64,000 bases of DNA from an uncultured Christensenella sp. (GCA_910583855.1 CAJTYL010000009.1:1-64000), one strand, 5' to 3'. Shown: positions 1-9,354, numbered from the stretch's first letter. Made by a program: numbers and translations. Notes: generated by a model from the letters alone, not told the origin.

Positions 1-16
1 ACTTTCAAGCGAGGAC

Positions 17-52
17 AAAAGCTCTCGAACATATCGTTCGAGAGCTTTTTAC
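17..52. terminator. Strong intrinsic terminator at window edge
   Basis: A perfect 14-bp stem (17-30 pairs with 36-49, 5-nt loop) is followed by a T-rich tail and preceded by an A-run, so it could work in both directions. It probably ends a gene lying left of the window, or the minus-strand gene at 233-991. Confidence 0.75.
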
Positions 53-232
53 TACAAACTATTTAGAAAGACAAATTGAAATTTATCGTTCTGTTTATAT
101 AATCTATACCAAACATCAATTTCTTCGTATTATCATCTATATCAATATAATGCATTTCTACTATAATTCAAAACAAATAAATTACATAGGTAAAACTACA
201 AACTAGCAGGGGCGCGTATGCTTGTCTTGATA

Positions 233-991
233 TTAAAAATCGTAAACAATAACAACACCGTGTTCAAGAGAAAATTCAGCTGCTTGCCATAAAATAGAAA
301 AAGCAAATTTTGCTAAAGACTCTGTATTATATGCCATATGTTTATGTGCTTCTTCTATTCCGTTTTCCTTGCTATATACCATATCAGCAGGATAACCTTC
401 TGTTTTGCTCCACGAAATGATAGTATTTCTATCAGCATTCCATTCAAAAGAATTATATACTTGCAATTCTTCAAGAAGTAAACTACTTGTTGCTAAAATA
501 CTTTCCTCTGAATTTGGTAAAACATAATTAAACATTATATTCCTTTTAATAGGAAGCCACCAACCATTGCCATCAAATAAAGATAATTGAAAATTTTTCG
601 TTTCAAGAAATTCTGATACAATAGGGTGTTTGTAAATATCAAAATTCTTAATAATTGTAGAAGGTACTTCTTTATTACTGTATTTTGAAGCAATGTAAAG
701 TAATAAAGCATTTAAGGCATCCCAGTCCGGCTTATCTGTATAATATGGCGTAACTTCATAATCCTCATTCCATAATGGTACAGGGTTTAATTTAAGACCT
801 TTTATTATAGCATTTTGCCATTGAGTTACTAACTCTTGAATTTCTTGTAAAGAAAGTTCATTTTCACTATTTTGTTGCGGTCTTATTGTTTGGAAATCTA
901 TTCCATTAGCCTCGGCAAATTGTTGTGATACTGTTTTCCAATTACGCGCATAATAACGAATTAATGTCCCTGCATATATATCTAGTCCCAT
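233..991 (-). CDS. Conserved hypothetical protein (MGLDIY N-terminus), 252 aa
   Basis: I recognise this only as a type of bacterial hypothetical protein beginning MGLDIYxGxLxRYY; no function is assigned. It is soluble, with no signal peptide or membrane segment, and rich in Trp, Tyr and Asn. The ATG start has a good AAGGAG site about 11 nt upstream. The gene is clearly more AT-rich than the rest of the window and uses A/T-ending codons, which suggests recent acquisition. It stands alone between a terminator and a 270-bp spacer. A cargo-type gene such as an immunity or defence accessory is possible but unproven. Confidence 0.75.
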   Translation of the reverse strand: MGLDIYAGTLIRYYARNWKTVSQQFAEANGIDFQTIRPQQNSENELSLQEIQELVTQWQNAIIKGLKLNPVPLWNEDYEVTPYYTDKPDWDALNALLLYIASKYSNKEVPSTIIKNFDIYKHPIVSEFLETKNFQLSLFDGNGWWLPIKRNIMFNYVLPNSEESILATSSLLLEELQVYNSFEWNADRNTIISWSKTEGYPADMVYSKENGIEEAHKHMAYNTESLAKFAFSILWQAAEFSLEHGVVIVYDF

Positions 992-1124
992 AACAATACT
1001 TTCTCCTTAATCCCAAATCATTTAGTCTTCTAAATTACTGTTTATCGTACAATCATTATATCACGAAAAATGAAAGAGCGCAACTGGTTGAATTTTGCGG
1101 GAAATATAAACATATCAATATCTC

Positions 1125-1146
1125 ACTAGGCTACGAGTAGCCTAGT
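1125..1146. repeat. Perfect 10-bp inverted repeat with 2-nt loop
   Basis: Positions 1125-1134 pair exactly with 1137-1146. There is no T-run immediately after either arm, so it is not a standard terminator. It lies in the 271-bp spacer between the AT-rich orphan gene and the CapD-like gene; nothing else was recognised there. Confidence 0.5.
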
Positions 1147-1262
1147 TCGTCCACGAAAAAAAGTACAGAAAAGGCACAGCTTAACGCTATGCCTAAATCT
1201 TTTTATTTACGTTTTAATAAATTCCCTATGGGAATTACCGTAACGGCGGAAGCCTTTTTAGT

Positions 1263-3095
1263 TTATCGGTTCTGTGGTTTATAGGTCGTTACGAGACGGG
1301 CGACCAAATTCTTCATATCGGGTGTTTCGTCGTAAGCTGCTTTCTTGAGTTCGCCGAGGGTAGCCCATAACTTTTCTTCGTCCAGTTCAATGGGATTTGC
1401 TATATTGATAAGCCCGTTGGGAGTTTTTTGCATCCCCTCTTCGTCCATAAGCCGTTCTTCGTACAGTTTTTCGCCGGGACGTAAACCCGTACAAACTATT
1501 TCGATATCTACGCCCGGCTCCAATCCGGAAAGCTTGATAAGATTATACGCTAAGTCGTAAATCTTTACCGGTTCGCCCATATCGAGCACGAAAATTTGTC
1601 CGCCCTGAGCGTAAGCGCCTGCCTGCAACACGAGCGATACCGCTTCGGGTATAGTCATAAAGTATCTGATTATGTCCTTATGGGTCACGGTTACGGGACC
1701 GCCCTCCGCTATCTGCCGTTCAAACAGAGGGATTACCGAGCCGTTTGAACCGAGAACGTTACCGAAGCGTACCGCGACAAACTTAGTCTGCTTGCTGTGC
1801 TTGCCTATAGTCTGAACTATCATTTCGCAGATGCGCTTGGTTGCGCCCATTATATTGGTAGGGTTGACGGCTTTATCGGTTGAAATCTGTACGAAAACCT
1901 TTGAACCGAACTTATCCGCGCATCTTGCCATATTGAGCGTACCGAAAACGTTATTTTTTACCGCTTCGTTGGGGCTGGTTTCCATAAGGGGAACGTGCTT
2001 GTGCGCCGCGGCGTTAAATACGATTTCCGGCGAATACTTTTTAAAAACGTCCTCCATTTTGCCAACGTCTCTTATGCTTGCAATCAGCGTAAGAAGGTTA
2101 AGTTCGGGGTGACTGCGTTTAAGTTCCTGCTCTATTTCGTAAGCGTTGTTTTCGTAAATATCCAAAATTATGAGTTGCTTCGGAGAGTGGATTGCAATCT
2201 GGCGGCAAAGCTCGCTGCCTATAGACCCGCCGCCGCCCGTAACCAAAACTACGCGGTTTTCTATATAACCCATAATTTCATCAAGGTTGACCGTTATTTG
2301 GTCCCTGCCCAAAAGGTCGGATATCTGCACGTCGCGGAGCGCCGTAACGCTGGCGTCGCCGTTAACTATTTGATAAATGCCGGGGAGAGTTTTAACCTTA
2401 CAGTTAGTTTGCTTGCATATCTCGTAAACGCGTTTTATATCGGCTTTGGGAGCTGACGGCATAGTAATTAAAATTTCGTGTATGCCGTATTTTTCAACCA
2501 TTTGCGGAATTTGTTCGGTATCGCCGACGATTTTTACGTTGTAAATATTTTTGCCTATCTTATTGTGGTCGTCGTCCACTACGCATACAGGGTGATACGT
2601 TATTTTATCAGTGGTTAAAATTTCCCTTATAAGCATAGTTCCGGCGTTACCGCCGCCTACTATCATGACCCTGACTTTGTTTACGTTTTTAGTTGAAAAA
2701 GAATATTTAACCGCGACATAAAGACGCTTGGAAAATCTTACGATAAGCACGAAAACCGCTAAAATAGTTGCGTACGCGATGCAAACCCGCAGGTTAACCG
2801 TATCAAAAATAAACGAAAAACCTATATTTGCCGCAAGAATGCAAGCTGCCGCGCCTACGGTTTTTAAGGTGTCGACTATTCCTACCGAAGTAAACACAAT
2901 AAAGTACAGCCTGAACAGCGCAATAAAGAGATACCCAACGACGAGATTCATAAGGTACCAGTACAGAAGATCCAAACGGAATTCCACCGCACCGTTGGCG
3001 ACTAAAAGCGACAGGAGTACGGACACCGTTATGGCGGCGAAATCGCATGCGGCGAGTATGCCTATTTCTTTGATTTTCTTGTATTTATTTTTCAT
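1263..3095 (-). CDS. CapD/PglF-type membrane NDP-sugar 4,6-dehydratase, 610 aa
   Basis: Predicted UDP-GlcNAc 4,6-dehydratase/epimerase of the long membrane-bound class, making nucleotide-sugar precursors for capsule, glycan or protein glycosylation at the inner face of the membrane. Residues about 10-125 form four hydrophobic helices. A CoA-binding-like Rossmann region with GGGNAG follows at about 145-240. The extended SDR catalytic region starts near 280 with GGGGSIGSE. The segment STDKAVNPTNIMGATKR has Met where classical SDRs carry Tyr, as is typical of PglF/WbpM enzymes. Length fits the family (about 600). It ends the run that also contains glmS and glmM, which feed UDP-GlcNAc, its likely substrate. 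The exact sugar product cannot be told. Confidence 0.9.
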   Translation of the reverse strand: MKNKYKKIKEIGILAACDFAAITVSVLLSLLVANGAVEFRLDLLYWYLMNLVVGYLFIALFRLYFIVFTSVGIVDTLKTVGAAACILAANIGFSFIFDTVNLRVCIAYATILAVFVLIVRFSKRLYVAVKYSFSTKNVNKVRVMIVGGGNAGTMLIREILTTDKITYHPVCVVDDDHNKIGKNIYNVKIVGDTEQIPQMVEKYGIHEILITMPSAPKADIKRVYEICKQTNCKVKTLPGIYQIVNGDASVTALRDVQISDLLGRDQITVNLDEIMGYIENRVVLVTGGGGSIGSELCRQIAIHSPKQLIILDIYENNAYEIEQELKRSHPELNLLTLIASIRDVGKMEDVFKKYSPEIVFNAAAHKHVPLMETSPNEAVKNNVFGTLNMARCADKFGSKVFVQISTDKAVNPTNIMGATKRICEMIVQTIGKHSKQTKFVAVRFGNVLGSNGSVIPLFERQIAEGGPVTVTHKDIIRYFMTIPEAVSLVLQAGAYAQGGQIFVLDMGEPVKIYDLAYNLIKLSGLEPGVDIEIVCTGLRPGEKLYEERLMDEEGMQKTPNGLINIANPIELDEEKLWATLGELKKAAYDETPDMKNLVARLVTTYKPQNR

Positions 3096-3137
3096 TTATT
3101 TTTTTCCGATTTGAGTGAATTTGATAATTAAGCGTGA

Positions 3138-4970
3138 TTATTCGACGGTAACGCTCTTTGCAAGATTTCTTGGCTTGTCCACGTCGTTTCCGCGCAGTAC
3201 GCTGAGATAGTACGCGAAAAACTGCAACGGTATTACTGCAAGGCTGGCGATAAAATGCTCGTCCGAGTCAGGTATGCGGAACACAAAATCAAGGCTGTTT
3301 TCGGAAAGTTTTACGCTTTCGGCGGCGATTGCCGCAATCAAAGCCCCGCGGCTTGCGGTTTCGATTAAGTTGCTCAACGTTTTTTCAACAAGATTTTTCT
3401 GCGTTAATATACCGAGAACAAGGGTTCCGTCCTCTATTAAGCTGATTGTTCCGTGTTTAAGCTCGCCTGCGGCGTACGCTTCGGAATGAACGTAACTGAT
3501 TTCTTTAAGTTTTAAGCTGCCCTCTATACAGACGGCGTAGTCCGTGCCTCTGCCTATAAAAAAAACGTCATTCCTATCCATGGTTTTTGCGGCAAACTTC
3601 TGGATAAGTTCCTTGCGGGACAAGAGATATTCTATCTTTTCGGGAAGAGACAAAAGCTCTTTGAGAAGTTTAGCGTAATAATCTCCGTCAATTTGACCGT
3701 GCAGCTTTGCAAGTTTTATTGCAAAAGCGTAACAAGCAATAAGCTGTGCGCTGTACGCTTTAGTAGTGGCAACGGAGATTTCGGGACCTGCTTTCGTATA
3801 GAAAACGTAGTCCGCTTCACGGGCGATAGACGACCCAACGACATTTACGATAGCTAAAGTTTTAAGCCCCTTTTCTCTGGCTGCTCTGACAGCCGCAAGC
3901 GTATCCGCGGTTTCTCCGCTTTGGCTTATAGCGATAACGAGTTCGTCCGTCAATACGGGATTGCGGTAACGGAATTCGGAGGCAAGCTCGACCCTGACGG
4001 GAACGCGCGCCAAATCTTCCGTAACGTACTGCATAACAACGCCTGCGTGATAAGCGGAACCGCAACCCACTACGACTATTCCGTTTATTTTTTTAAAATC
4101 GCCGTCGGAAAGCCCCACTTCGGAAAAGTCGAGTCCACCGTTACGGTAAATATAATTTAAAGTATCCTTTACTACTTTGGGCTGTTCGTGGATTTCTTTG
4201 AGCATAAAATGCTCATATCCGCCCTTTTCAGCCGCTTCGGCGTCCCAGCTTATTTCAACTATCTCTTTGGAAACCTCTTCGCCGTCAAGGTTATAAAACG
4301 TTACGCCGCCCTTTTCGAGACGGGCAATCTGCATATTGTCGACGTAGTAGACGCTTTTCGTATACTTTAATATCGCGGGAACGTCGGAAGCCAAAAACGC
4401 GTCGCCGCCAGCAACGCCGACTATCATGGGGCTGTCCTTCCTGATAGCGAAAATAGAGTCCGGATAATCTTTGTTAATAACTGCAAGCGCGTACGAACCC
4501 CTGACTCTGAGCGCGAACTCCGATATTGCGCGAATGGGGTCGCCGTACTTTTTATAATAATAATCGACAAGTTTGGTAGCAACTTCCGTATCAGTCTGGG
4601 AATAAAAATTATAACCCTTTCTCGTTAACTTTTCTTTCAGCTCGGCATAATTTTCAATTATTCCGTTGTGGACCGCCGCAATGGTCTTTTCATCGTTGCA
4701 ATGAGGGTGAGCGTTATTTTCACTCGGCTCGCCGTGAGTTGCCCAACGCGTGTGTCCTATGCCGCAAACGCCGCTCAACGACTTGCCGCCGCGCGTCAGC
4801 TCTTCCAAAACTTTTAATCTGCCCTTTGCCTTAGCTATGTCTATTTCACCTTCAGGCGTCATAATTGCAAGACCGGCAGAATCGTAACCTCTGTACTCTA
4901 ACTTCCTAAGTCCGTCCAAAAGAACGGGCGCAGCCTGTTTTTTACCTAAATATCCGACAATTCCGCACAT
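3138..4970 (-). CDS. glmS: Glutamine-fructose-6-phosphate aminotransferase
   Basis: Makes glucosamine-6-phosphate from fructose-6-phosphate and glutamine, the first committed step to UDP-GlcNAc for peptidoglycan. The N-terminus MCGIVGYLG puts the Ntn nucleophile Cys at position 2. The glutaminase domain covers about 1-220 (RGYDSAG, HTRWATHG, HNGIIEN). Two SIS sugar-isomerase domains follow, with GCGSAYHAG and SQSGETADT visible near 300-350, and the C-terminus ends in KSVTVE. At 610 aa it is normal length. It starts 10 bp after glmM ends, so the two are co-transcribed. There is no room for a glmS ribozyme in the gap, unlike Bacillus. Confidence 0.98.
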   Translation of the reverse strand: MCGIVGYLGKKQAAPVLLDGLRKLEYRGYDSAGLAIMTPEGEIDIAKAKGRLKVLEELTRGGKSLSGVCGIGHTRWATHGEPSENNAHPHCNDEKTIAAVHNGIIENYAELKEKLTRKGYNFYSQTDTEVATKLVDYYYKKYGDPIRAISEFALRVRGSYALAVINKDYPDSIFAIRKDSPMIVGVAGGDAFLASDVPAILKYTKSVYYVDNMQIARLEKGGVTFYNLDGEEVSKEIVEISWDAEAAEKGGYEHFMLKEIHEQPKVVKDTLNYIYRNGGLDFSEVGLSDGDFKKINGIVVVGCGSAYHAGVVMQYVTEDLARVPVRVELASEFRYRNPVLTDELVIAISQSGETADTLAAVRAAREKGLKTLAIVNVVGSSIAREADYVFYTKAGPEISVATTKAYSAQLIACYAFAIKLAKLHGQIDGDYYAKLLKELLSLPEKIEYLLSRKELIQKFAAKTMDRNDVFFIGRGTDYAVCIEGSLKLKEISYVHSEAYAAGELKHGTISLIEDGTLVLGILTQKNLVEKTLSNLIETASRGALIAAIAAESVKLSENSLDFVFRIPDSDEHFIASLAVIPLQFFAYYLSVLRGNDVDKPRNLAKSVTVE

Positions 4971-4980
4971 TTAACTTTCC

Positions 4981-6369
4981 TCAATCCTGACAATATCCCT
5001 TTTTGCGCAGTACGGAAACGACTTCTTCCGCGCACGACGAACAGAATTCCTTGCTTTCTGCCTCCACCATTACCCTAATAAGAGGTTCCGTTCCGGAAGG
5101 TCTTACGAGAATTCTGCCGCTCGTTTTCAATTTTTTTTCTACTTTTTTTATTGCCGCAACTACGTCCTTGTCATTTTGTGCTTTCTCCTTATCGGCAATA
5201 CGGACGTTTACAAGCTCCTGCGGGTAAAAACGGACGGGTTCGGCAAGTTTTGATAAGGGCTGTTTTTTTGCCATCATAACTTCCATAATTTTCAGGCTCG
5301 TCAGTATTCCGTCGCCAGTGGTAGCGTATTTTGAGAAAATTATATGCCCCGACTGTTCTCCGCCGAGCCTATTGCCGTGAGCGGACATATATTCGTAAAC
5401 GTATTTGTCGCCGACCGCCGTTTTTGCGTATTTAATCCCTGCTGCGTCCAACGCCTTGAAAAAACCGAAATTGGACATAACGGTCGCAACGACGGTATTG
5501 CTTACGAGCTTGTTGCGTTCTTTCATATACAGACCGTAAATATACAGAATGTGGTCGCCCGTAACCGCGTTGCCGTTTTCGTCAACGCAAAGACATCTGT
5601 CCGCGTCTCCGTCGTAGGCAAAGCCTACGTCAAGATTTTTATCTTTTACGAGCTTTTGCAACCCCTCCAAATGGGTAGAGCCTGCGTTTTCGTTTATGTT
5701 CAAGCCGTCCGGCTGGGCGTTAATGACATACGTCGTTGCGCCGAGAGCCTCGAAAACCGATTTAGCTATATTCCAAGCGCTGCCGTTGGCGCAATCAAGC
5801 CCGACCTTCATTCCGCGGAAAGAGTACATACCGAGAGAAATGAGGTAGCCGATATAGCGGTTTCTGCCCGACGCATAGTCAACGGTTTTTCCTATATTTT
5901 CTTTAGTGGCGTAAGGAAGCTCGTCCCACTTCTTGCCGAAAACTTCAAGCTTTCCGTCAAGAAAGCTTTCGATAAGAAGAACTGTTCCTTCGTCCATCTT
6001 CTCGCCGTTTGCATTTATAAGCTTTATGCCGTTATCAAAATAAGGGTTATGACTTGCCGAAATCATTATGCCGCAATCAAAACCGTCTATCCTTGAAATA
6101 TAAGCGACGGACGGCGTCGTGGTAACGTGAAGCATATAAGCGTCCGCACCCGACGCGGTAAGCCCGGCAATCAGGGTGTATTCAAACATATAGCTTGACC
6201 TGCGCGTGTCCTTGCCTATTACTATTCTGGGAGCGGACGCGTCGCCTGTGCGCCTTTTAAGTTCTCCGTAATACCAACCGAGGAACCGTCCCACTTTATA
6301 TGCATGATCGGCGGTCAGCGTAACGTTTGCTTCGCCGCGAAAACCGTCCGTTCCGAAATATTTACCCAT
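4981..6369 (-). CDS. glmM: Phosphoglucosamine mutase
   Basis: Interconverts glucosamine-6-phosphate and glucosamine-1-phosphate. The N-terminal KYFGTDGFRGEAN, the phosphoserine loop MISASHNPYFDNG, the metal loop AYDGDADRC and the C-terminal phosphate loop RPSGTEPLIRVM identify the alpha-D-phosphohexomutase GlmM group. It is slightly longer (462 aa) than many. An AGGAG site precedes the ATG. It lies directly upstream of glmS and downstream of a GlmU-like hexapeptide gene, so three steps of amino-sugar activation are clustered. Confidence 0.97.
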   Translation of the reverse strand: MGKYFGTDGFRGEANVTLTADHAYKVGRFLGWYYGELKRRTGDASAPRIVIGKDTRRSSYMFEYTLIAGLTASGADAYMLHVTTTPSVAYISRIDGFDCGIMISASHNPYFDNGIKLINANGEKMDEGTVLLIESFLDGKLEVFGKKWDELPYATKENIGKTVDYASGRNRYIGYLISLGMYSFRGMKVGLDCANGSAWNIAKSVFEALGATTYVINAQPDGLNINENAGSTHLEGLQKLVKDKNLDVGFAYDGDADRCLCVDENGNAVTGDHILYIYGLYMKERNKLVSNTVVATVMSNFGFFKALDAAGIKYAKTAVGDKYVYEYMSAHGNRLGGEQSGHIIFSKYATTGDGILTSLKIMEVMMAKKQPLSKLAEPVRFYPQELVNVRIADKEKAQNDKDVVAAIKKVEKKLKTSGRILVRPSGTEPLIRVMVEAESKEFCSSCAEEVVSVLRKKGYCQD

Positions 6370-6412
6370 AGTACTCCTGAAAATTATTTCTTACGTATTC
6401 TCTTTAAAAAGA

Positions 6413-7072
6413 TTATATTCTCTTTTTTACTACTTTGCCGCCTGTCTTTAAAATGCTGTTTTCGGGAATTATTCCGCGAACGCAAGACAGCGGATAGACG
6501 GTAACGTTTCTTCCCGTTACGGTGCCGGGATTTAAAACGCTGTTACAGCCTATTTCCGTGAAGTCGCCCAAAAGTGCGCCGAGCTTCTTTAAACCCGTTT
6601 TTATTTCTATCCCATCGCCCTTTACCGCAACCGGCGTTTTATCGGATTTGACGTTGGACGTTATCGAGCCTGCGCCCATGTGGGCTTTATATCCTAAAAT
6701 ACTGTCGCCGACGTAATTATAGTGCGGAACCTGAACGCCGTCGAACAAAATTACGTTTTTAAGTTCGGTAGAGTTGCCAACCACGCAGCCGCAACCGATA
6801 AGCGCGCCGCCGCGCACGAACGCGCAGTGCCTTACTTCCGAATTCGCGCCGACTATACAGGGGGCGCCGAGATGCGCCGTAGCGGCGACTTTTGCGCTTT
6901 TGTGAACCCAAACGTCAGTAGACACCTCCTCGTACGAGTTACTATCGAGAGTTTTGCCTAATTCGATAATAAAATCTTTAAGCCCTGCCAAAGCCGCCCA
7001 CGGGAACTCAAAGCCTTTAAGGTATTCCGCCGCCAAAGTATGAGATAAATCAAACAATTCGTTAGTTTTCAA
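6413..7072 (-). CDS. GlmU C-terminal-like hexapeptide (left-handed beta-helix) protein, 219 aa
   Basis: The protein has hexapeptide-repeat character ([LIV]G-x4 turns: VGANSEVRH, VRGGALIGCG, VVGNSTELKN, GAGSITSN) like the acetyltransferase half of GlmU, but lacks the N-terminal nucleotidyltransferase domain (no LAAGxGTRM). The start is TTG at 7072, supported by a GGAG site 7 nt upstream. A strong sigma-A promoter lies at 7147-7175. It is followed by glmM and glmS, so a role in UDP-GlcNAc or another acylated amino-sugar is likely. Whether it acetylates GlcN-1-P itself is inference; a complete GlmU may be encoded elsewhere. Confidence 0.85.
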   Translation of the reverse strand: MKTNELFDLSHTLAAEYLKGFEFPWAALAGLKDFIIELGKTLDSNSYEEVSTDVWVHKSAKVAATAHLGAPCIVGANSEVRHCAFVRGGALIGCGCVVGNSTELKNVILFDGVQVPHYNYVGDSILGYKAHMGAGSITSNVKSDKTPVAVKGDGIEIKTGLKKLGALLGDFTEIGCNSVLNPGTVTGRNVTVYPLSCVRGIIPENSILKTGGKVVKKRI

Positions 7073-7146
7073 TTATTCGCTCCGCTTAAAAAACCGTTAT
7101 GCGCTAATAGATTTTATCTATTATTTTACGCAAATAGCCAATAAAT

Positions 7147-7175
7147 ATTGTAACGCTTTTACCGAATAAAGTCAA
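7147..7175 (-). promoter_or_regulatory. Sigma-A promoter for the GlmU-like/glmM/glmS genes
   Basis: Read on the minus strand: TTGACT (7170-7175), 17-bp spacer, TACAAT (7147-7152), about 70 nt before the TTG start. Confidence 0.75.
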
Positions 7176-7221
7176 TAGATACGACGTTAAAATGCGCATT
7201 TTGCCGCTTATTTGCACATAA

Positions 7222-7263
7222 AACAAGCGCACGGCGTTAAATTAAAACTCCGTACGCTTGCTT
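7222..7263 (-). terminator. Probable terminator after shortened spoVAD
   Basis: On the minus strand a stem of the type AAGCGtaCGG...CCGtgCGCTT with an AT-rich loop is followed by GTTTTA. It lies just after the spoVAD stop codon and before the promoter of the glm genes. Confidence 0.55.
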
Positions 7264-7310
7264 TAAGACAACTTGCATCGTCCTCCATTTAGTTTTATCG
7301 CGTTAAAGTT

Positions 7311-7958
7311 TTAAGCTGCCCATGGTCCTATTATAGCAACGGCGGGCGCCATGGCAGCCCCCATATTGTTTACGTCGGTTACACCGAAGTCGCAAACCTT
7401 ACCCATAGTGCCGTTTACGATTTTTACTCCTTTCCTTTCGGAAGAGATTACGCAGCCTCCCGCAGCCGTCACCGTCCACTGCGCCTGTGGCGGGCGGGTA
7501 CAGCCTAGCTCCAAAGGATAGCGGTACTGCCTTTCAGCCGAAGCAAAGTGACTGCCGGTAGCGGCAACGACGCGGTTGACGTAGCCCGCGTTAACCAGCA
7601 TTGCGCCGAGAAGCAGGCTTTCGCTCATGGTAGAGCAGGCCGAGTACAAGCCCAGAAACGGAAAATTAAAATCTCTTGCAGCAAAGCTTGCGGAAATAAT
7701 CTGGTTCAACAAATCGCCTGAAAAAAGAACGTCTATATCTTTTTCCGAATAGCCGCCTTTTTCTATCGCAAGAGAGATAGCCGTCGAAAGCATTTTACAC
7801 TCAGCCTTTTCAAAGGTGCTTTCTTCATACATATCGTCATCTAAAGTTATATCGGCAAAATCGCCTAAAACGCCCTCCTTTTCCTTTGAACCGCAAACGG
7901 CGGCAAACGAAGTTATGCAAGGTGAGTTTTTAAAAAATACGGTGTTTCCTTTCTTCAT
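7311..7958 (-). pseudogene. spoVAD: SpoVAD with its C-terminal third missing, 215 aa
   Basis: SpoVAD is a thiolase-fold subunit of the SpoVA dipicolinate channel complex and is normally about 330-340 aa. The N-terminal two thirds are well kept: GDLLNQIISASFAARDF, YSACSTMSESLLLGAML, AATGSHFASAERQYRYPLE, AQWTVTAAGG, and TDVNNMGAAMAPA at about 195-207. The reading then goes straight to AVAIIGPWAA and stop. From memory, full SpoVAD proteins end in a similar HAVAI sequence, so this looks like an internal deletion rather than a simple stop codon. No further SpoVAD coding is visible downstream, and no spoVAE follows. Either the gene is broken or the assembly lost sequence here. Confidence 0.8.
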
Positions 7959-7989
7959 ATTTTACCACAAATAAATTTTCTGAAAATAG

Positions 7990-8019
7990 CGTTAGTTATG
8001 GCATATATCGGGGGCAATT
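7990..8019 (+). repeat. Family A dispersed repeat, copy A1
   Basis: Matches the family A core GGCATATATCGGGGGCAATT, here reading on the plus strand. It lies in the 67-bp gap between spoVAC and the shortened spoVAD. Confidence 0.7.
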
Positions 8020-8025
8020 AAAAAA

Positions 8026-8475
8026 TTACAGGAAAAAATATATCAATCCTACGAGTACGCCCGAGAACACGCCGAATACTATTATAGCGCCTGCAACGGT
8101 GAACATTTTGGCAGCCATACCGTAAATCCACCCCTCGGTTTTGAATTCAATCGCAGGAGAAGTAACGCTGTTTGCAAAGCCCGTTATAGGCACGATTGAG
8201 CCTGCGCCCGCATATCTTCCTATTCTGTCGTAAACGCCGAGCCCCGTTAAGAAGCAACCCAAAAATATAAGAACCATCGACGTTGCGCCTGCAAGTTCGT
8301 CACCTGAAAGCCCTGCAAATTCGAACATGTAGCGAATAAACTGACCTATGCAACATATAAGCCCGCCCACGCCGAATGCAGACGCACAGTTTTTAAAATG
8401 TTGGGTAGGCGGGTCCTGAGTTTTAACATAGTTAAGGTAATTTGCGTTATAGTTATCGCGTGTCTTGCCTGTCAT
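8026..8475 (-). CDS. spoVAC: Stage V sporulation protein AC
   Basis: Predicted membrane subunit of the SpoVA channel that moves Ca-dipicolinate into the forespore and out at germination. The 149-aa protein has a hydrophilic N-terminus and about four membrane helices, with family-typical segments NCASAFGVGGLICCIGQ, TGLGVYDRIGRYAGAGS, VPITGFANSV and SPAIEFKTEG. Length is normal. A GGGGAGAG Shine-Dalgarno-like run precedes the ATG. It is followed, after a family A repeat, by the shortened spoVAD; spoVAE is absent from the window. Confidence 0.92.
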   Translation of the reverse strand: MTGKTRDNYNANYLNYVKTQDPPTQHFKNCASAFGVGGLICCIGQFIRYMFEFAGLSGDELAGATSMVLIFLGCFLTGLGVYDRIGRYAGAGSIVPITGFANSVTSPAIEFKTEGWIYGMAAKMFTVAGAIIVFGVFSGVLVGLIYFFL

Positions 8476-8550
8476 TTCTCTCCCCTCTCGTTTTTGCGGT
8501 TTTTATTAGGCTTTCGCGCTCGTCACGGCGCGACAAATCAAATTCCTTTC

Positions 8551-9354
8551 TCATTGGTTGTACATCCTCTCATTTATTCTGAGCGTGACTTTTTCGGGCA
8601 TTACGCGCGAAAACAAACGAAACATTTTATTCTTTGTGCCGCAAGTTTTAATTACGGGGGGATTGTCCGTAATAAGAAGGTTGTAAATAATTTCCGCAAC
8701 CGACGAAGCCGACATACCCCCCTGCTCCATGTTGGCGAGCGCGGCAACCGCACGGTTAACCTTACCCGAATAGCTTTTATTTTCTTCCTCGGTATATACT
8801 TTTCTTTTAAAAGTAAACGCGGTTGCCGTTCCTCCGGGAAGAAGCCCTGTGACTTTTATACCGTAAGATTTAAGCTCGGAATAAGCCGAACGGCAAAACA
8901 TTTCCAAAGCCGCTTTTGAAGACGAATAGAAGCTGTCGAAACTTACAGGCAGGTCGCCGCCCAAAGAGCCGACAAGAATTATTCTGCCGCCCTTCTTTTT
9001 AAATGCAGGTATAACCGCCTGCACGGCTTTAAGCGCGCCGAAATAGTTTACGTCGAAAAGATACTTGTAGTCGCTTTCCCTTGCGTATTCTATGGGCGCC
9101 GCCATTGAGAAACCCGCGCTGTATACGAGCGCGGAAACCGCGTATTTTTCACACGTGGATTTTATCGCGTCAACCAATTCGTCGCCCACGGAAACGTCTG
9201 CCGTAACGTTGACGACTTTTACGCTTTTACAGGGCGTACGGGAGATATTAACTACGTTCCATCCACGGTTAACGAGTCGCAAGCATGTTTCGCAACCTAT
9301 GCCCGAGCTGCCGCCTACGACAACGGCGGTTTTTCTGTTACTACTTTTTTCCAT
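8551..9354 (-). CDS. Short-chain dehydrogenase/reductase, 267 aa
   Basis: Classical SDR fold with the cofactor loop VGGSSGIGCE (residues 14-23), an NNAG-equivalent region (VYSAGFS), and the catalytic Ser and Y-x3-K in SFDSFYSSSKAALE. It probably acts on an NAD(P)-linked alcohol, ketone or sugar in the cytoplasm; the substrate cannot be inferred. It sits between the ZIP transporter gene and spoVAC on the same strand, with no clear functional partner. Confidence 0.88.
   Translation of the reverse strand: MEKSSNRKTAVVVGGSSGIGCETCLRLVNRGWNVVNISRTPCKSVKVVNVTADVSVGDELVDAIKSTCEKYAVSALVYSAGFSMAAPIEYARESDYKYLFDVNYFGALKAVQAVIPAFKKKGGRIILVGSLGGDLPVSFDSFYSSSKAALEMFCRSAYSELKSYGIKVTGLLPGGTATAFTFKRKVYTEEENKSYSGKVNRAVAALANMEQGGMSASSVAEIIYNLLITDNPPVIKTCGTKNKMFRLFSRVMPEKVTLRINERMYNQ

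Noticed and set aside
4970..4981. glmS ribozyme
   Set aside because: The glmM-glmS gap is 10 nt, leaving no room.
5344..6096. 250-aa antisense frame within glmM
   Set aside because: Same reason; glmM motifs are complete on the other strand.
7270..7285. 13-codon ORF with GGAGG site after the shortened spoVAD, as a remnant of spoVAE
   Set aside because: Too short and not similar to a SpoVAE start; it overlaps the terminator.
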